Shown: piece by piece, positions 52,753-60,006 of the stretch
How the letters are laid out: the number at the start of each line of letters is the position of its first letter
Position numbering within the stretch: position 1 is the first letter of the stretch
NCBI RefSeq assembly: GCF_004765805.1
Contig: NZ_SBIU01000008.1
Span: 59,635-123,634, forward strand
Origin: Halorussus halobius
GTDB taxonomy: Archaea; Halobacteriota; Halobacteria; Halobacteriales; Haladaptataceae
Reading direction: 5' to 3'
DNA length: 64,000 bases
The notes under the pieces: model-generated
What the model was told of the DNA's origin: nothing
The model's input: only the letters and a program-made list of their open reading frames with translations
The model's database searches: none
Made by a program: the position numbers and the translations under genes

Positions 52753-53679
52753 TCAGCGGCGACTGACCGTCGCGCGGAGCCGGGGCAGTTCCCGGGCCAG
52801 CGTCTCGCGTTTCACCAGACAGAACCCCGCGAAGATGACGAGAAACCCCGCGACCGTGGCGAGGTCGATGCCTTCGTCGAGGAACCACCAGCCCGAGAGC
52901 GCGGCGAACATCGGCGCGACGTAGGAGACGAGATTTATCTCGATGGGGCCGAGCCGTTCGAGCAGGTCGAAATAGATCAGGAAGCCGAGCGCGCTCGCCG
53001 CGACCGAGAGGTACGCCAGCGCCCAGAGCGCTTCCGGTGCCCACTCGACGGCGGCCAGCGACTCGCCGGGCCGGGCGACGCTGGCGGCGTGCATCAACAG
53101 CGCACCGAGTACCATCGACCACGCCTCCATCGTCTCCATCGGGAGGTCGGTGTCGACGCGGCGGGTGAGGACGCTCCCGAGCGCGAACGAGACGGCGGCC
53201 GCGAACACCAGTGCCTTCCCGACCACGTCGGCCGAGAGCAGGTTGCCCGCGTCGGGCGCGCTCAGCACGGCCACGCCGACGAGTCCGAGGAACAATCCGG
53301 CGATTCCCACCGGGGTCAGTCGCTCGCTCGGCAGCAGTACGCGGGCGAATCCGGTGGTGAGGACCGGGCTGAGGCTAACCACGACCGCCGCCACCGCGCT
53401 GGTGGTGTACTGCTCGCCGACGAACAGGAAGGCGTGATAGCCCGCGATGAGAAGCGCCCCGCCCACGAACACTAACCACCATTCGTCGCGCCCGCGCGGG
53501 CGTCGCCGCTCCGACGCGACTGCGACGTAGCCAAGCATCACGACGGCGGCGACGTCGTAGCGAAGCGCGGCGAACAACACGGGCGGAAAGTACTCGAGTC
53601 CGACCTTGATGGCCATGAACGCCGACCCCCACACGGCGGCGAGCGCGACGAACAGTCCGGCGTTTCGGTATCTGCTCAC
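52753..53679 (-). CDS. EamA/DMT-family transporter (GTG start)
   Basis: A 308-residue membrane protein with ten hydrophobic helices in two EamA repeats. It starts VSRYRNAGLFVALAAVWGSA, and each repeat carries the family pattern (FPPVLFAALRYDVAAVVML; GPIEINLVSYVAPMFAALSG). It exports or exchanges an unknown metabolite. The GTG start is chosen because upstream in-frame sequence is Arg/Gly-rich. It is the third of a same-strand run with the CBS gene and the small membrane gene, but spacings of 86-91 nt do not show an operon. Confidence 0.88.
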   Translation of the reverse strand: MSRYRNAGLFVALAAVWGSAFMAIKVGLEYFPPVLFAALRYDVAAVVMLGYVAVASERRRPRGRDEWWLVFVGGALLIAGYHAFLFVGEQYTTSAVAAVVVSLSPVLTTGFARVLLPSERLTPVGIAGLFLGLVGVAVLSAPDAGNLLSADVVGKALVFAAAVSFALGSVLTRRVDTDLPMETMEAWSMVLGALLMHAASVARPGESLAAVEWAPEALWALAYLSVAASALGFLIYFDLLERLGPIEINLVSYVAPMFAALSGWWFLDEGIDLATVAGFLVIFAGFCLVKRETLARELPRLRATVSRR

Positions 53680-53765
53680 GGTCGTACTGCTCGCCAGTTC
53701 GGCGTCAACGTTTCGGAGTGGCGGGACGTTGCCGGTTCCGGAATCCCGGCGTCGTCGCCCGGTGG

Positions 53766-54272
53766 TCAGGCGTCTGTTCGGGTCGCTCGACGCTCGTCGC
53801 GGACCGCCCGGAGCACGTCCTGTCTGGCGACGATGCCGAGCAGGCGGTCGTCCTCGTCGACGACCGGGAGTCGGTTGATGTCGCGCTCGTCGTCGGCGAG
53901 CAGGTCGAGGATACGCTCGAGGTCGTCGTCGGGACCGACCGTGACCACCTCGTCGGTCATGACGGTGCTGACGGGGTCGCCGGCGTGTTTCAGCAGGTCG
54001 AGCTCGGTGTCGAGGCTGTCCCACGAGAGGTCGATGGCGTATTCGAGCGTCTCGAGGAACGGCGGGAAGCCGACCGGAATCCAGAGGGTGCGGTCGCTGG
54101 GCTGGAACAGGTTCACGAGGTCGGACTGGGTGACGATGCCGACCACGCGGTCGTCCTCGACGACCGGGAAACCGTTGAAGTCCGCGCGCGCGAGGCGGGT
54201 CAGCACCGCGCTTACGTCGTCGTCCGGGTCGGCGGTCTCGACGTCGGTCGTCATCAGGTCGCGGGCTCGCAT
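53766..54272 (-). CDS. tandem CBS-domain protein
   Basis: A 168-residue protein made almost entirely of two CBS domains. The first begins MRARDLMTTDVETADPDDDV, with FNGFPVVEDDRVVGIVTQSDL. The second begins VSTVMTDEVVTVGPDDDLER, with INRLPVVDEDDRLLGIVARQDV. An insert of about 45 residues in the first domain (FQPSDRTLWIPVGFPPFLET) is typical of archaeal CBS regulators. It probably senses adenosine nucleotides; partner unknown. The start is placed at the second ATG because the first adds only MRRAHGST. Confidence 0.88.
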   Translation of the reverse strand: MRARDLMTTDVETADPDDDVSAVLTRLARADFNGFPVVEDDRVVGIVTQSDLVNLFQPSDRTLWIPVGFPPFLETLEYAIDLSWDSLDTELDLLKHAGDPVSTVMTDEVVTVGPDDDLERILDLLADDERDINRLPVVDEDDRLLGIVARQDVLRAVRDERRATRTDA

Positions 54273-54363
54273 GGTCGACCCGTGGGCGCGTCGCACCGTA
54301 TCGTTTCCGGTCCGGGCGTGGGACCCGGAGGTGAACCGCTGGACTCGGGAGGGCCGAAGCGAA

Positions 54364-54660
54364 TCAGTCGCGGTTGTGGTCGTGGCCGGCCAGCAGCGCC
54401 GCGACGTTCAGGGCGAGCAGGCCGAGGAAGGTGAGCAGTTCGGCCTGCGAGGAGATGCCGGTGAGCAGGAGCGGCACGTAGAGGAACGGCAGGGCTATCG
54501 CCGCCCAGAAGCCGGCGGCCTCGATGGGCGTCGTGAGCGCGTGTTCGCGGTAGCGGTCGTACAGGACGGCGAGTCTGGTCCGACCGCCGGCCGTCTCGCC
54601 GGCGTCGGTGCGGGACCCCACGGCGGAGTTGTTTTCGTTCTGGAGGGTGGATTCGGGCAT
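54364..54660 (-). CDS. small membrane protein, 98 residues
   Basis: Polar N-terminus (MPESTLQNENNSAVGSRTDA), a charged YDRYREHA segment, then two hydrophobic helices (about 45-65 and 70-88) ending AALLAGHDHNRD. Codon use is gene-like. Function unknown. The 350 bp upstream contain a 23-bp palindrome and no other gene. Confidence 0.65.
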   Translation of the reverse strand: MPESTLQNENNSAVGSRTDAGETAGGRTRLAVLYDRYREHALTTPIEAAGFWAAIALPFLYVPLLLTGISSQAELLTFLGLLALNVAALLAGHDHNRD

Positions 54661-54785
54661 GGACCGTTCGACCTCGACGTATCCTTGAACGGGCAACACC
54701 ATATAACGGACAGAGCGTTAGCGCGAGTTCAGCACAGTTCACCGCGAACTCGCGAAAACGGCGACGTTTTACGACGTCCGCTAAA

Positions 54786-54808
54786 ACGATTATAAAATTT
54801 ATAATCGT
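54786..54808. promoter_or_regulatory. 23-bp perfect palindrome in AT-rich DNA
   Basis: ACGATTATAAA, one central A, then TTTATAATCGT: 11-bp perfect arms containing TATA-like sequence on both strands. The 353-bp gap (54661-55013) around it has a drop in GC and no gene. It could be a two-way promoter with an operator, 126 nt from the small membrane-protein start, or a regulatory site for the tRNA-Met region. Confidence 0.45.
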
Positions 54809-55013
54809 CTCTAAGCGATTTTCCCTCGGTGATTTTACGTGTAGAAATGTCCCGGTACCGCAGTCGATGCTGGGGTAATCAGGCGTTGCCTTCCCTCGGA
54901 CAAGCGCGGCGCAACGGGACCGATGCCCAGCGTGGACTCGCGAGTCGACCGTCGGGGTATCGCGGTGGTCCCACGAGCCGGAGGCTGGCAGAAGTGGTGG
55001 AGCAGTAACAAAA

Positions 55014-55165
55014 TGCCCGGGGAGGGCTCCGAACCCTCGATCTCCGCATGACCCAGGTCGGAGGCTCGGCGGGCCTCGTGGGCATGAGGAGGCTTCCAAG
55101 GCCTGAGCGCGCCGAATCTCAGAACCCTATGAGTGCGGCGCTATGTCCAGCTAAGCCACCCGGGC
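55014..55165 (-). tRNA. elongator tRNA-Met (anticodon CAT) with 78-nt intron
   Basis: Exon 1 is 55128-55165 and exon 2 is 55014-55049; the intron is 55050-55127. Joined, they give acceptor GCCCGGG/CCCGGGC, anticodon stem CCGCA/TGCGG with loop CTCATAA, T-stem GAGGG/CCCTC and discriminator A. The intron follows position 37, the usual haloarchaeal tRNA-Met site, and its ends can form a bulge-helix-bulge. The T-loop reads TTCGGAG, with G at the normally invariant A58, an oddity worth checking. Confidence 0.93.
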
Positions 55166-55306
55166 TCGGTTCCTCGTAGGCGGGTGCTACTCTTTAAAGT
55201 TCTCATCTGCGCCGGGACGTCGCCGTCGCGCACGGTGGTTTCGCGTCCGTGCGAGTCGGCCACGCGAGTTCAAAACCTCTTTCATACCGCCACGCGGAGG
55301 TAGGAT

Positions 55307-55882
55307 ATGTTGATTACAGTGTCCGGCCCGCCGGGGAGCGGCAAGAGCACGACCGCCTCCAACCTGGCCGCCTCGCTGGGACTCGACCACGTCAGCGGCG
55401 GGGACATCTTCCGGGAGCTGGCCGACGAGCGCGGCCACACCCCGCTGGAGTTCAACAAGCTCGCCGAGGAGGACGACCAGATCGACCGCGACCTCGACCG
55501 ACGCCTCCGGACCGTGGCGGTCGAGCGCGACGACGTAGTGCTCGAGTCGCGCCTCGCCGGGTGGCTGGCGGGCGACCGCGCCGACTTCCGGGTGTGGCTC
55601 GACGCGCCCCTCGACGTCCGGGCCGAGCGCATCGCCGACCGCGAGGACAAATCGGTCGACGAGGCCCGCGAGGAGAGCGACGCCCGCCAGCGCAGCGAAG
55701 CCGCCCGCTACGAGGAGTACTACGGCATCGACATCACCGACCTGAGCATCTACGACCTGTCGCTCAACACCGCCCGATGGGACGCCGAGGCGGTGCTGGA
55801 CGTACTCGTGACCGCCGTCGAGACGTACGACCCCGCGGTCGACGAGGGCACGTACCCCGTCGCGGTCGACTACGACTTCTGA
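55307..55882 (+). CDS. cmk: (d)CMP kinase
   Basis: Phosphorylates CMP and dCMP to the diphosphates. The 191-residue archaeal-type enzyme has P-loop GPPGSGKS (7-14), then [12 protein letters not shown] and [11 protein letters not shown], and a lid with DIRAERI-like [16 protein letters not shown] Shine-Dalgarno-like GGAGGT (55296-55301) sits 5 nt before the ATG, unlike most leaderless genes here. It is followed after 4 nt by cbf5, the standard haloarchaeal pair. Upstream is tRNA-Met rather than the secY-adk genes that often precede cmk in archaea. Confidence 0.94.
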   Translation: MLITVSGPPGSGKSTTASNLAASLGLDHVSGGDIFRELADERGHTPLEFNKLAEEDDQIDRDLDRRLRTVAVERDDVVLESRLAGWLAGDRADFRVWLDAPLDVRAERIADREDKSVDEAREESDARQRSEAARYEEYYGIDITDLSIYDLSLNTARWDAEAVLDVLVTAVETYDPAVDEGTYPVAVDYDF

Positions 55883-55886
55883 GGCT

Positions 55887-56816
55887 ATGCTCCGAGACCC
55901 ACCCGAGAAACGCTCGCCGGAGGCGCTGCTGGCGTTCGGCGTCGTCAACCTCGACAAACCGCCCGGCCCGTCGGCCCATCAGGTCGCGGGCTGGGTGCGG
56001 GACCTGGCGGCGGTCGAGCGGGCCGCCCACGCCGGGACGCTCGACCCGAAGGTCACCGGCTGTCTCCCGGTCCTGACCGGCACCGCGACCCGGCTCTCGC
56101 AGGTGTTCCTCGAAGGCGCGAAGGAGTACGTCGCGGTGCTGGAACTCCACGACGACCCGCCGTCGGACCTCGAAGCCGTGGTCCGGGAGTTCGAGGGGCC
56201 GACGTACCAGAAGCCCCCGCGAAAGAGCGCGGTCGCCCGCCGACTGCGCGTCCGGGAGATATACGACCTCGACGTGCTGGGCGTCGAGGGTCGACAGGCG
56301 TTGCTCCGCATCCGGTGTGAGAGCGGCACCTACGTCCGGAAACTGTGTCACGACCTCGGACTCGCGCTCGGCACCGGCGCGCACATGGGCGACCTCCGCC
56401 GGACCGCGACCGACCCGTTCGACGACGCGACGCTGGTGACGATGGAGGACCTCGCGGACGCGCTCGCGCGCTGGCGGGAGGGCGAGGCGCGAGACGCCTC
56501 CGCGAGGAGCCAGGAGACCCAAAGCGACGACTCGCGAGCGGACGGCCCGGACGACTGGCTGCGCGAGGTGGTCCAGCCCGCCGAGCGCGCGCTGACCCAC
56601 CTTCCGAGCGTGACCGTCGCCCCGAGCGCGGCCGAACAGGTCGCCCACGGCGCGCAGGTGTACGCGCCGGGCGTCATCGAAGCCGACGACGCCGACGACG
56701 GGCAGTTGGTCGCCTGCTTCACGCCGGACGAGGCCGCAGTCTGTCTCGGCCGGATGGTCGGCGACCCGGACGCCGAGGAGGGCGTGGCCGTGGAACTCGA
56801 ACGCGTGTTGGTGTGA
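55887..56816 (+). CDS. cbf5: tRNA/rRNA pseudouridine synthase Cbf5 (TruB family)
   Basis: The catalytic subunit of archaeal H/ACA ribonucleoproteins, also able to modify tRNA U55. The 309-residue protein has the catalytic motif HAGTLDPKVTG (Asp53), KYVAVLELH-like KEYVAVLELHDD, SGTYVRKLCHDLG and MGDLRRTATDPF, and a C-terminal PUA domain (about 225-309). An Asp/Ser/Arg-rich insert (about residues 193-212) precedes the PUA domain. It forms a tight operon with cmk (4-nt gap). Confidence 0.94.
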   Translation: MLRDPPEKRSPEALLAFGVVNLDKPPGPSAHQVAGWVRDLAAVERAAHAGTLDPKVTGCLPVLTGTATRLSQVFLEGAKEYVAVLELHDDPPSDLEAVVREFEGPTYQKPPRKSAVARRLRVREIYDLDVLGVEGRQALLRIRCESGTYVRKLCHDLGLALGTGAHMGDLRRTATDPFDDATLVTMEDLADALARWREGEARDASARSQETQSDDSRADGPDDWLREVVQPAERALTHLPSVTVAPSAAEQVAHGAQVYAPGVIEADDADDGQLVACFTPDEAAVCLGRMVGDPDAEEGVAVELERVLV

Positions 56817-56916
56817 GAGGCGAGTACTCGACATCCCCTCTCCGGTGAACTCGAAGCGGGCGAACTCCCGCGTCTGCATGCCCGAACTCGACGAGCCAGG
56901 GACGAACCCACCGGGG

Positions 56917-57360
56917 TTACAGGAGTGGCCGGAGGCCGAACCGTCCGACGGCCCGGTCGAGGACGACCCGTAGTGTCGCCTCTCCGGCCGTAACCGCCAG
57001 CGTGAACCCGAGGAGAATGGGCCAGACCGTCAGGTACGACGGGAGCGGGTGGAGATGAGTCCCGTACGCCCACTGGTACGCCGTCTCGCCGAGGAGCGAG
57101 AGGGTCGCCAGTGGCGGGGAGACGAGCGAGAAGCGGCCGAACAGGTACAGTGGAACGGCCGCCGTGAGGAACATCCCGACCAGCGCGTACCCGTACCCGA
57201 ACACGAGCGCTCCCGGTTCCTGCGAGGCGAAGTGGACGCCCTCCGAGAACAGCCACGAGAGGACGGCGACTGCATAGCCGACGCCCCCGAGGACCGCCAC
57301 GGTACGCGCGTCGCGGAGGGTGAGCGAGTACACGTCGGGTCGTTCCACCGTCATCGTCAT
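56917..57360 (-). CDS. four-helix membrane protein, hypothetical
   Basis: A 147-residue protein starting MTMTVERPDVYSLTLRDART. It has four hydrophobic helices (about 22-43, 49-72, 79-95 and 107-130), with a VFGYGYALVGMFL segment and a basic end (VVLDRAVGRFGLRPLL). Two in-frame ATGs (57360 and 57354) are equally plausible. It converges with cbf5 about 100 nt away and is divergent from the aspartoacylase-family gene. Family not recognised. Confidence 0.7.
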   Translation of the reverse strand: MTMTVERPDVYSLTLRDARTVAVLGGVGYAVAVLSWLFSEGVHFASQEPGALVFGYGYALVGMFLTAAVPLYLFGRFSLVSPPLATLSLLGETAYQWAYGTHLHPLPSYLTVWPILLGFTLAVTAGEATLRVVLDRAVGRFGLRPLL

Positions 57361-57475
57361 TAACCGGTCGGTATCTCCACTGTTCGGGTCGCTCGGTCGG
57401 AACCGGAACGACGCTCGTGACGACTCGCTTGCCACGAGGCCTACCTTTTTGCCGCCGCTCCGCCACCGCCATCCC

Positions 57476-58597
57476 ATGCAAGTCGGAACCGCCGAATCCG
57501 AACCCGGCGAACTCGTCACGGGGTGGCTCGACGCAACCGACCTCCCGACCGGAGCGCCCGAACGCCTCCCGGTCCTCGTCGCGGAGGGCGAGGACGGCGG
57601 CGAGGGACCGACGCTCTGGATTACGGCCGCCATCCACGGCAACGAGGCCACTGGCCTCGCGGTCGCACAGGACGTGATGACCGACGACCTACCGAGCGAG
57701 ATTCGCGGAACGGTGGTCTGTCTCCCGACGCTCAACCCCGCCGGACTGCGCCGCAACGCCCGCACCTCCTACTACGACGACGAGGACCCCAACCGCTACT
57801 TTCCCGACGCCGACGACGAGAGCGCGCGCCCGCCCAGCGTCCAGCAGTTGATAGACGAGCGGATATACGAGGCGTTCGCCGATTCGGCCGACGCGCTCGT
57901 CGACCTCCACACCGCCCACGTCGGGTCGGTGCCGTTCCTCATCCGCGACAGGGTCCTGTACGGCGAGCGCCGCAGCGAGGACGAAGCCCGCGACCTCGCC
58001 GACGACCTCCAAGCGCTCGTGACGGCGTTCGGCCTGCCCGTGGTCAACGAGTACGCCGCCGAGGAGTACACCGAACAGCGTCTCCAGCGCTCGACTGCGG
58101 GCGCGGCCCTGAACGAGGCCGGCATCCCGGCGTTCACCGCGGAACTCGGCGGCCACGAAGTCGTCGAGGAGCGCGTCCGCGAGGCGGGCGTCGCGGGGCT
58201 CCGGAACGTCATGCGAGAACTCGGCGTGCTGGCCGGCGACCCCGCCTCGGACGCGGTCGGCTTCGAGCCACCCGTCGACTTCCCGGTCAAGCGCGCCGTC
58301 CACCCACACACGGACGCCCCCGGCGTCGTGCGCCACCGCGTCGAGGCCGGCGACGTCGTGGCGGAGGGCGACGTAATCGCCGACGTGTGCACGCCCCACG
58401 GCGACCGGAAGACGTCGGTCCAGACCGACCACGACGGCTACGTCCTCGGCCGGACGCCCGGGGTCGCGGCCTACGAGAACGACGCGCTCGCGAGTCTGGC
58501 GGTCCGCGACGACGGCGACCTCGTCGTCGCCCGCGACTCCGAGCAGTCGTCTACCGGGAACGCGAGCGAGCCCGACGCCAGCAACGGCCGGACCTAA
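57476..58597 (+). CDS. succinylglutamate desuccinylase/aspartoacylase family protein
   Basis: A 373-residue zinc carboxypeptidase-fold deacylase. Zinc ligands are visible as His54 and Glu57 in AAIHGNEATG and His145 in VDLHTAHVG, with NPAGLRRNARTSYYDDEDPN and RAELGGHEV-like AELGGHEVVEERV following. The C-terminal 90 residues form a beta-barrel/biotinyl-like domain (VEAGDVVAEGDVIADVCTPH). It cleaves an N-acyl amino acid or related amide; substrate unknown. The start at 57476 gives the usual N-terminus. Confidence 0.88.
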   Translation: MQVGTAESEPGELVTGWLDATDLPTGAPERLPVLVAEGEDGGEGPTLWITAAIHGNEATGLAVAQDVMTDDLPSEIRGTVVCLPTLNPAGLRRNARTSYYDDEDPNRYFPDADDESARPPSVQQLIDERIYEAFADSADALVDLHTAHVGSVPFLIRDRVLYGERRSEDEARDLADDLQALVTAFGLPVVNEYAAEEYTEQRLQRSTAGAALNEAGIPAFTAELGGHEVVEERVREAGVAGLRNVMRELGVLAGDPASDAVGFEPPVDFPVKRAVHPHTDAPGVVRHRVEAGDVVAEGDVIADVCTPHGDRKTSVQTDHDGYVLGRTPGVAAYENDALASLAVRDDGDLVVARDSEQSSTGNASEPDASNGRT

Positions 58598-58666
58598 CTG
58601 CCGGACCGAAACGAAGCGCTTAACTCGGGGACGTGCCTTCGTCCAGTTGCACGTCAACGTGCAAGC

Positions 58667-58737
58667 GGGACCGTGGGGTAGCGGTATCCTCAGCGCATGG
58701 GGTGCGTTGGACCTGAGTTCGAATCTCGGCGGTCCCA
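58667..58737 (+). tRNA. tRNA-Pro (anticodon GGG)
   Basis: Plus-strand cloverleaf. The acceptor GGGACCG pairs with CGGTCCC, the D-arm is GGGTAGCGGTATCCT, and the anticodon stem AGCGC/GCGTT (with one G-T pair) carries loop ATGGGGT (anticodon GGG). The T-stem CTGAG/CTCGG has loop TTCGAAT, and the discriminator is A. There is no intron or encoded CCA. An AT-rich tail of about 110 bp, unlike the surroundings, begins right after it. Confidence 0.94.
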
Positions 58738-58852
58738 TCAACCTTCCAACAAGCATCTCATGTTCTGGAAGTTCAGGCTCTAACACTACAAATTACTTCT
58801 TAAGGAATAGTGGAACGAATCGCGGTTTTAAGTGGTCGGAGGTGTGGGGCTG

Positions 58853-58990
58853 ATGGCGGTTCGGCTCCCCGACGCCGGCGGTGACCGTCACACCTGCGAG
58901 TTCTGCGACGCTCACGCCGCGTCAACACTCGCGCTGGGCTGTATTCCGCTGGCCCGTCGCGGGCGGGCATATCGATGGGAGCTGGATTAA
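58853..58990 (+). CDS. 45-residue possible zinc-finger protein
   Basis: An ATG frame reading MAVRLPDAGGDRHTCEFCDA and ending RRGRAYRWELD before TAA. CEFC plus a distal Cys (LALGC) and His residues could bind zinc, as in haloarchaeal microproteins. Composition is acceptable, but the gene lies between tRNA-Pro and a methyltransferase without clear promoter evidence. Tentative. Confidence 0.3.
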   Translation: MAVRLPDAGGDRHTCEFCDAHAASTLALGCIPLARRGRAYRWELD

Positions 58991-59021
58991 TTTTATAATG
59001 TAGATATAGAAATTAAAGGGC

Positions 59022-59735
59022 ATGGGTAGTTCGGACAGGTACGCGATAGACGACGTCGCATTCGTCGGGCGCACGGTGGGGGAGTACGAAGCGATGTTCG
59101 ACCTCGACCTCTCGTCGTGGGCGGGCGAGCCGGTACTCGACTGTCCGGGCGGCGCGTGCGCGTTCGTGGCCGGGGCGAACGCTCGCGGCCTCGACGCGGT
59201 CGGTGCGGACCTGCTATACGACGTGCCGCCCGACGAACTCCGCGCGAAGTGCCGGCGCGACGTCGACACCGCCATCGCGGGCTTCGACGGCGTGGAGGAC
59301 CAGTTCGTCTGGGAGTTCTACGACGGCGTCCCGGACGTGCGCGACCACTGGACCACCGCGTACCGACAGTTCGCCGCCGATTACGCCGACCACTACGACA
59401 CCGACCGGTACGTGCAGGCGCAACTCCCCGACCTCCCGTTCGACGACGACTCGTTCTCGCTGGTGCTGTCCGCGCACCTCCTGTTCCTCTACGTGGACAA
59501 ACTCGACCACGAGTTCCACGAGGCGTCGCTGCTCGAACTCGCCCGCGTGGCCCGCGAGGAGGTCCGAGTGTATCCGCTCGCGCGATTCGACGGGAAGCGA
59601 TATCCGCGACTGGACGAGTTGCGCGCGACGCTCGCTGACGCGGGCTACGCGACCGAGGTTCGACCCGTCTCGTTCGAGTTCCTCCGAGAGGCCCCCGAGA
59701 TGCTGGTGGTCGAGGTGTCGTCCGGCGCGTTCTGA
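59022..59735 (+). CDS. class I SAM-dependent methyltransferase-like protein
   Basis: A 237-residue Rossmann-fold protein. The motif I-like sequence is VLDCPGGACAFVAGANARGL (about residues 38-57), followed by DAVGADLLYDVP (acidic end of strand 2). The later SFSLVLSAHLLFLYVDKLDH and LLELARVAREEVRVYPLARF resemble motifs IV to VI. Motif I has CPGG instead of GxGxG, so SAM binding may be altered. A short AT-rich promoter (GATTAATTTTATAATG, 58986-59001) precedes it by about 30 nt. Substrate unknown. Confidence 0.75.
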   Translation: MGSSDRYAIDDVAFVGRTVGEYEAMFDLDLSSWAGEPVLDCPGGACAFVAGANARGLDAVGADLLYDVPPDELRAKCRRDVDTAIAGFDGVEDQFVWEFYDGVPDVRDHWTTAYRQFAADYADHYDTDRYVQAQLPDLPFDDDSFSLVLSAHLLFLYVDKLDHEFHEASLLELARVAREEVRVYPLARFDGKRYPRLDELRATLADAGYATEVRPVSFEFLREAPEMLVVEVSSGAF

Positions 59736-59799
59736 GAGCGGTCGCCGATAGTGGTCGTGTTCGCAATCGCGGTTCGGTCCAACTGCGAGGGTTCTCGGC

Positions 59800-60003
59800 C
59801 GTGAATCGATGGGAACTGCAATCGTGACCGCCGCCGCAACCGTGACCGCATCCGCACCCGCAACCGCGACCGTGACCGCCGCGACACCTTGAGCCAGTGA
59901 AAACAGCACCGCTACCGCAACTGCGACCGCGACCGCATCCACAACCGCGACCGCATCCACAACCGCGACCGCATCCGCATCCGCATCCGCAACCGCGATT
60001 GCG
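59800..60003. repeat. CCGCAACCG-type hexamer tract
   Basis: About 200 bp of loosely periodic CCGCAA/CCGCATCCGCAACCGC-type sequence, including ACCGCATCCACAACCGCG twice at 59931-59966 (ends approximate) and CATCCGCATCCGCATCCGC at 59967-59988 (approximate). It lies just beyond the ilvD stop and is the same low-complexity class as the inner arms of the palindromic elements. No gene. Confidence 0.7.
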
Positions 60004-60006
60004 TGG

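Noticed and set aside
59800..60003. Hexamer tract as a CRISPR array or coding region
   Set aside because: The periodicity is loose and short, with no spacer pattern; frames through it are low-complexity only.
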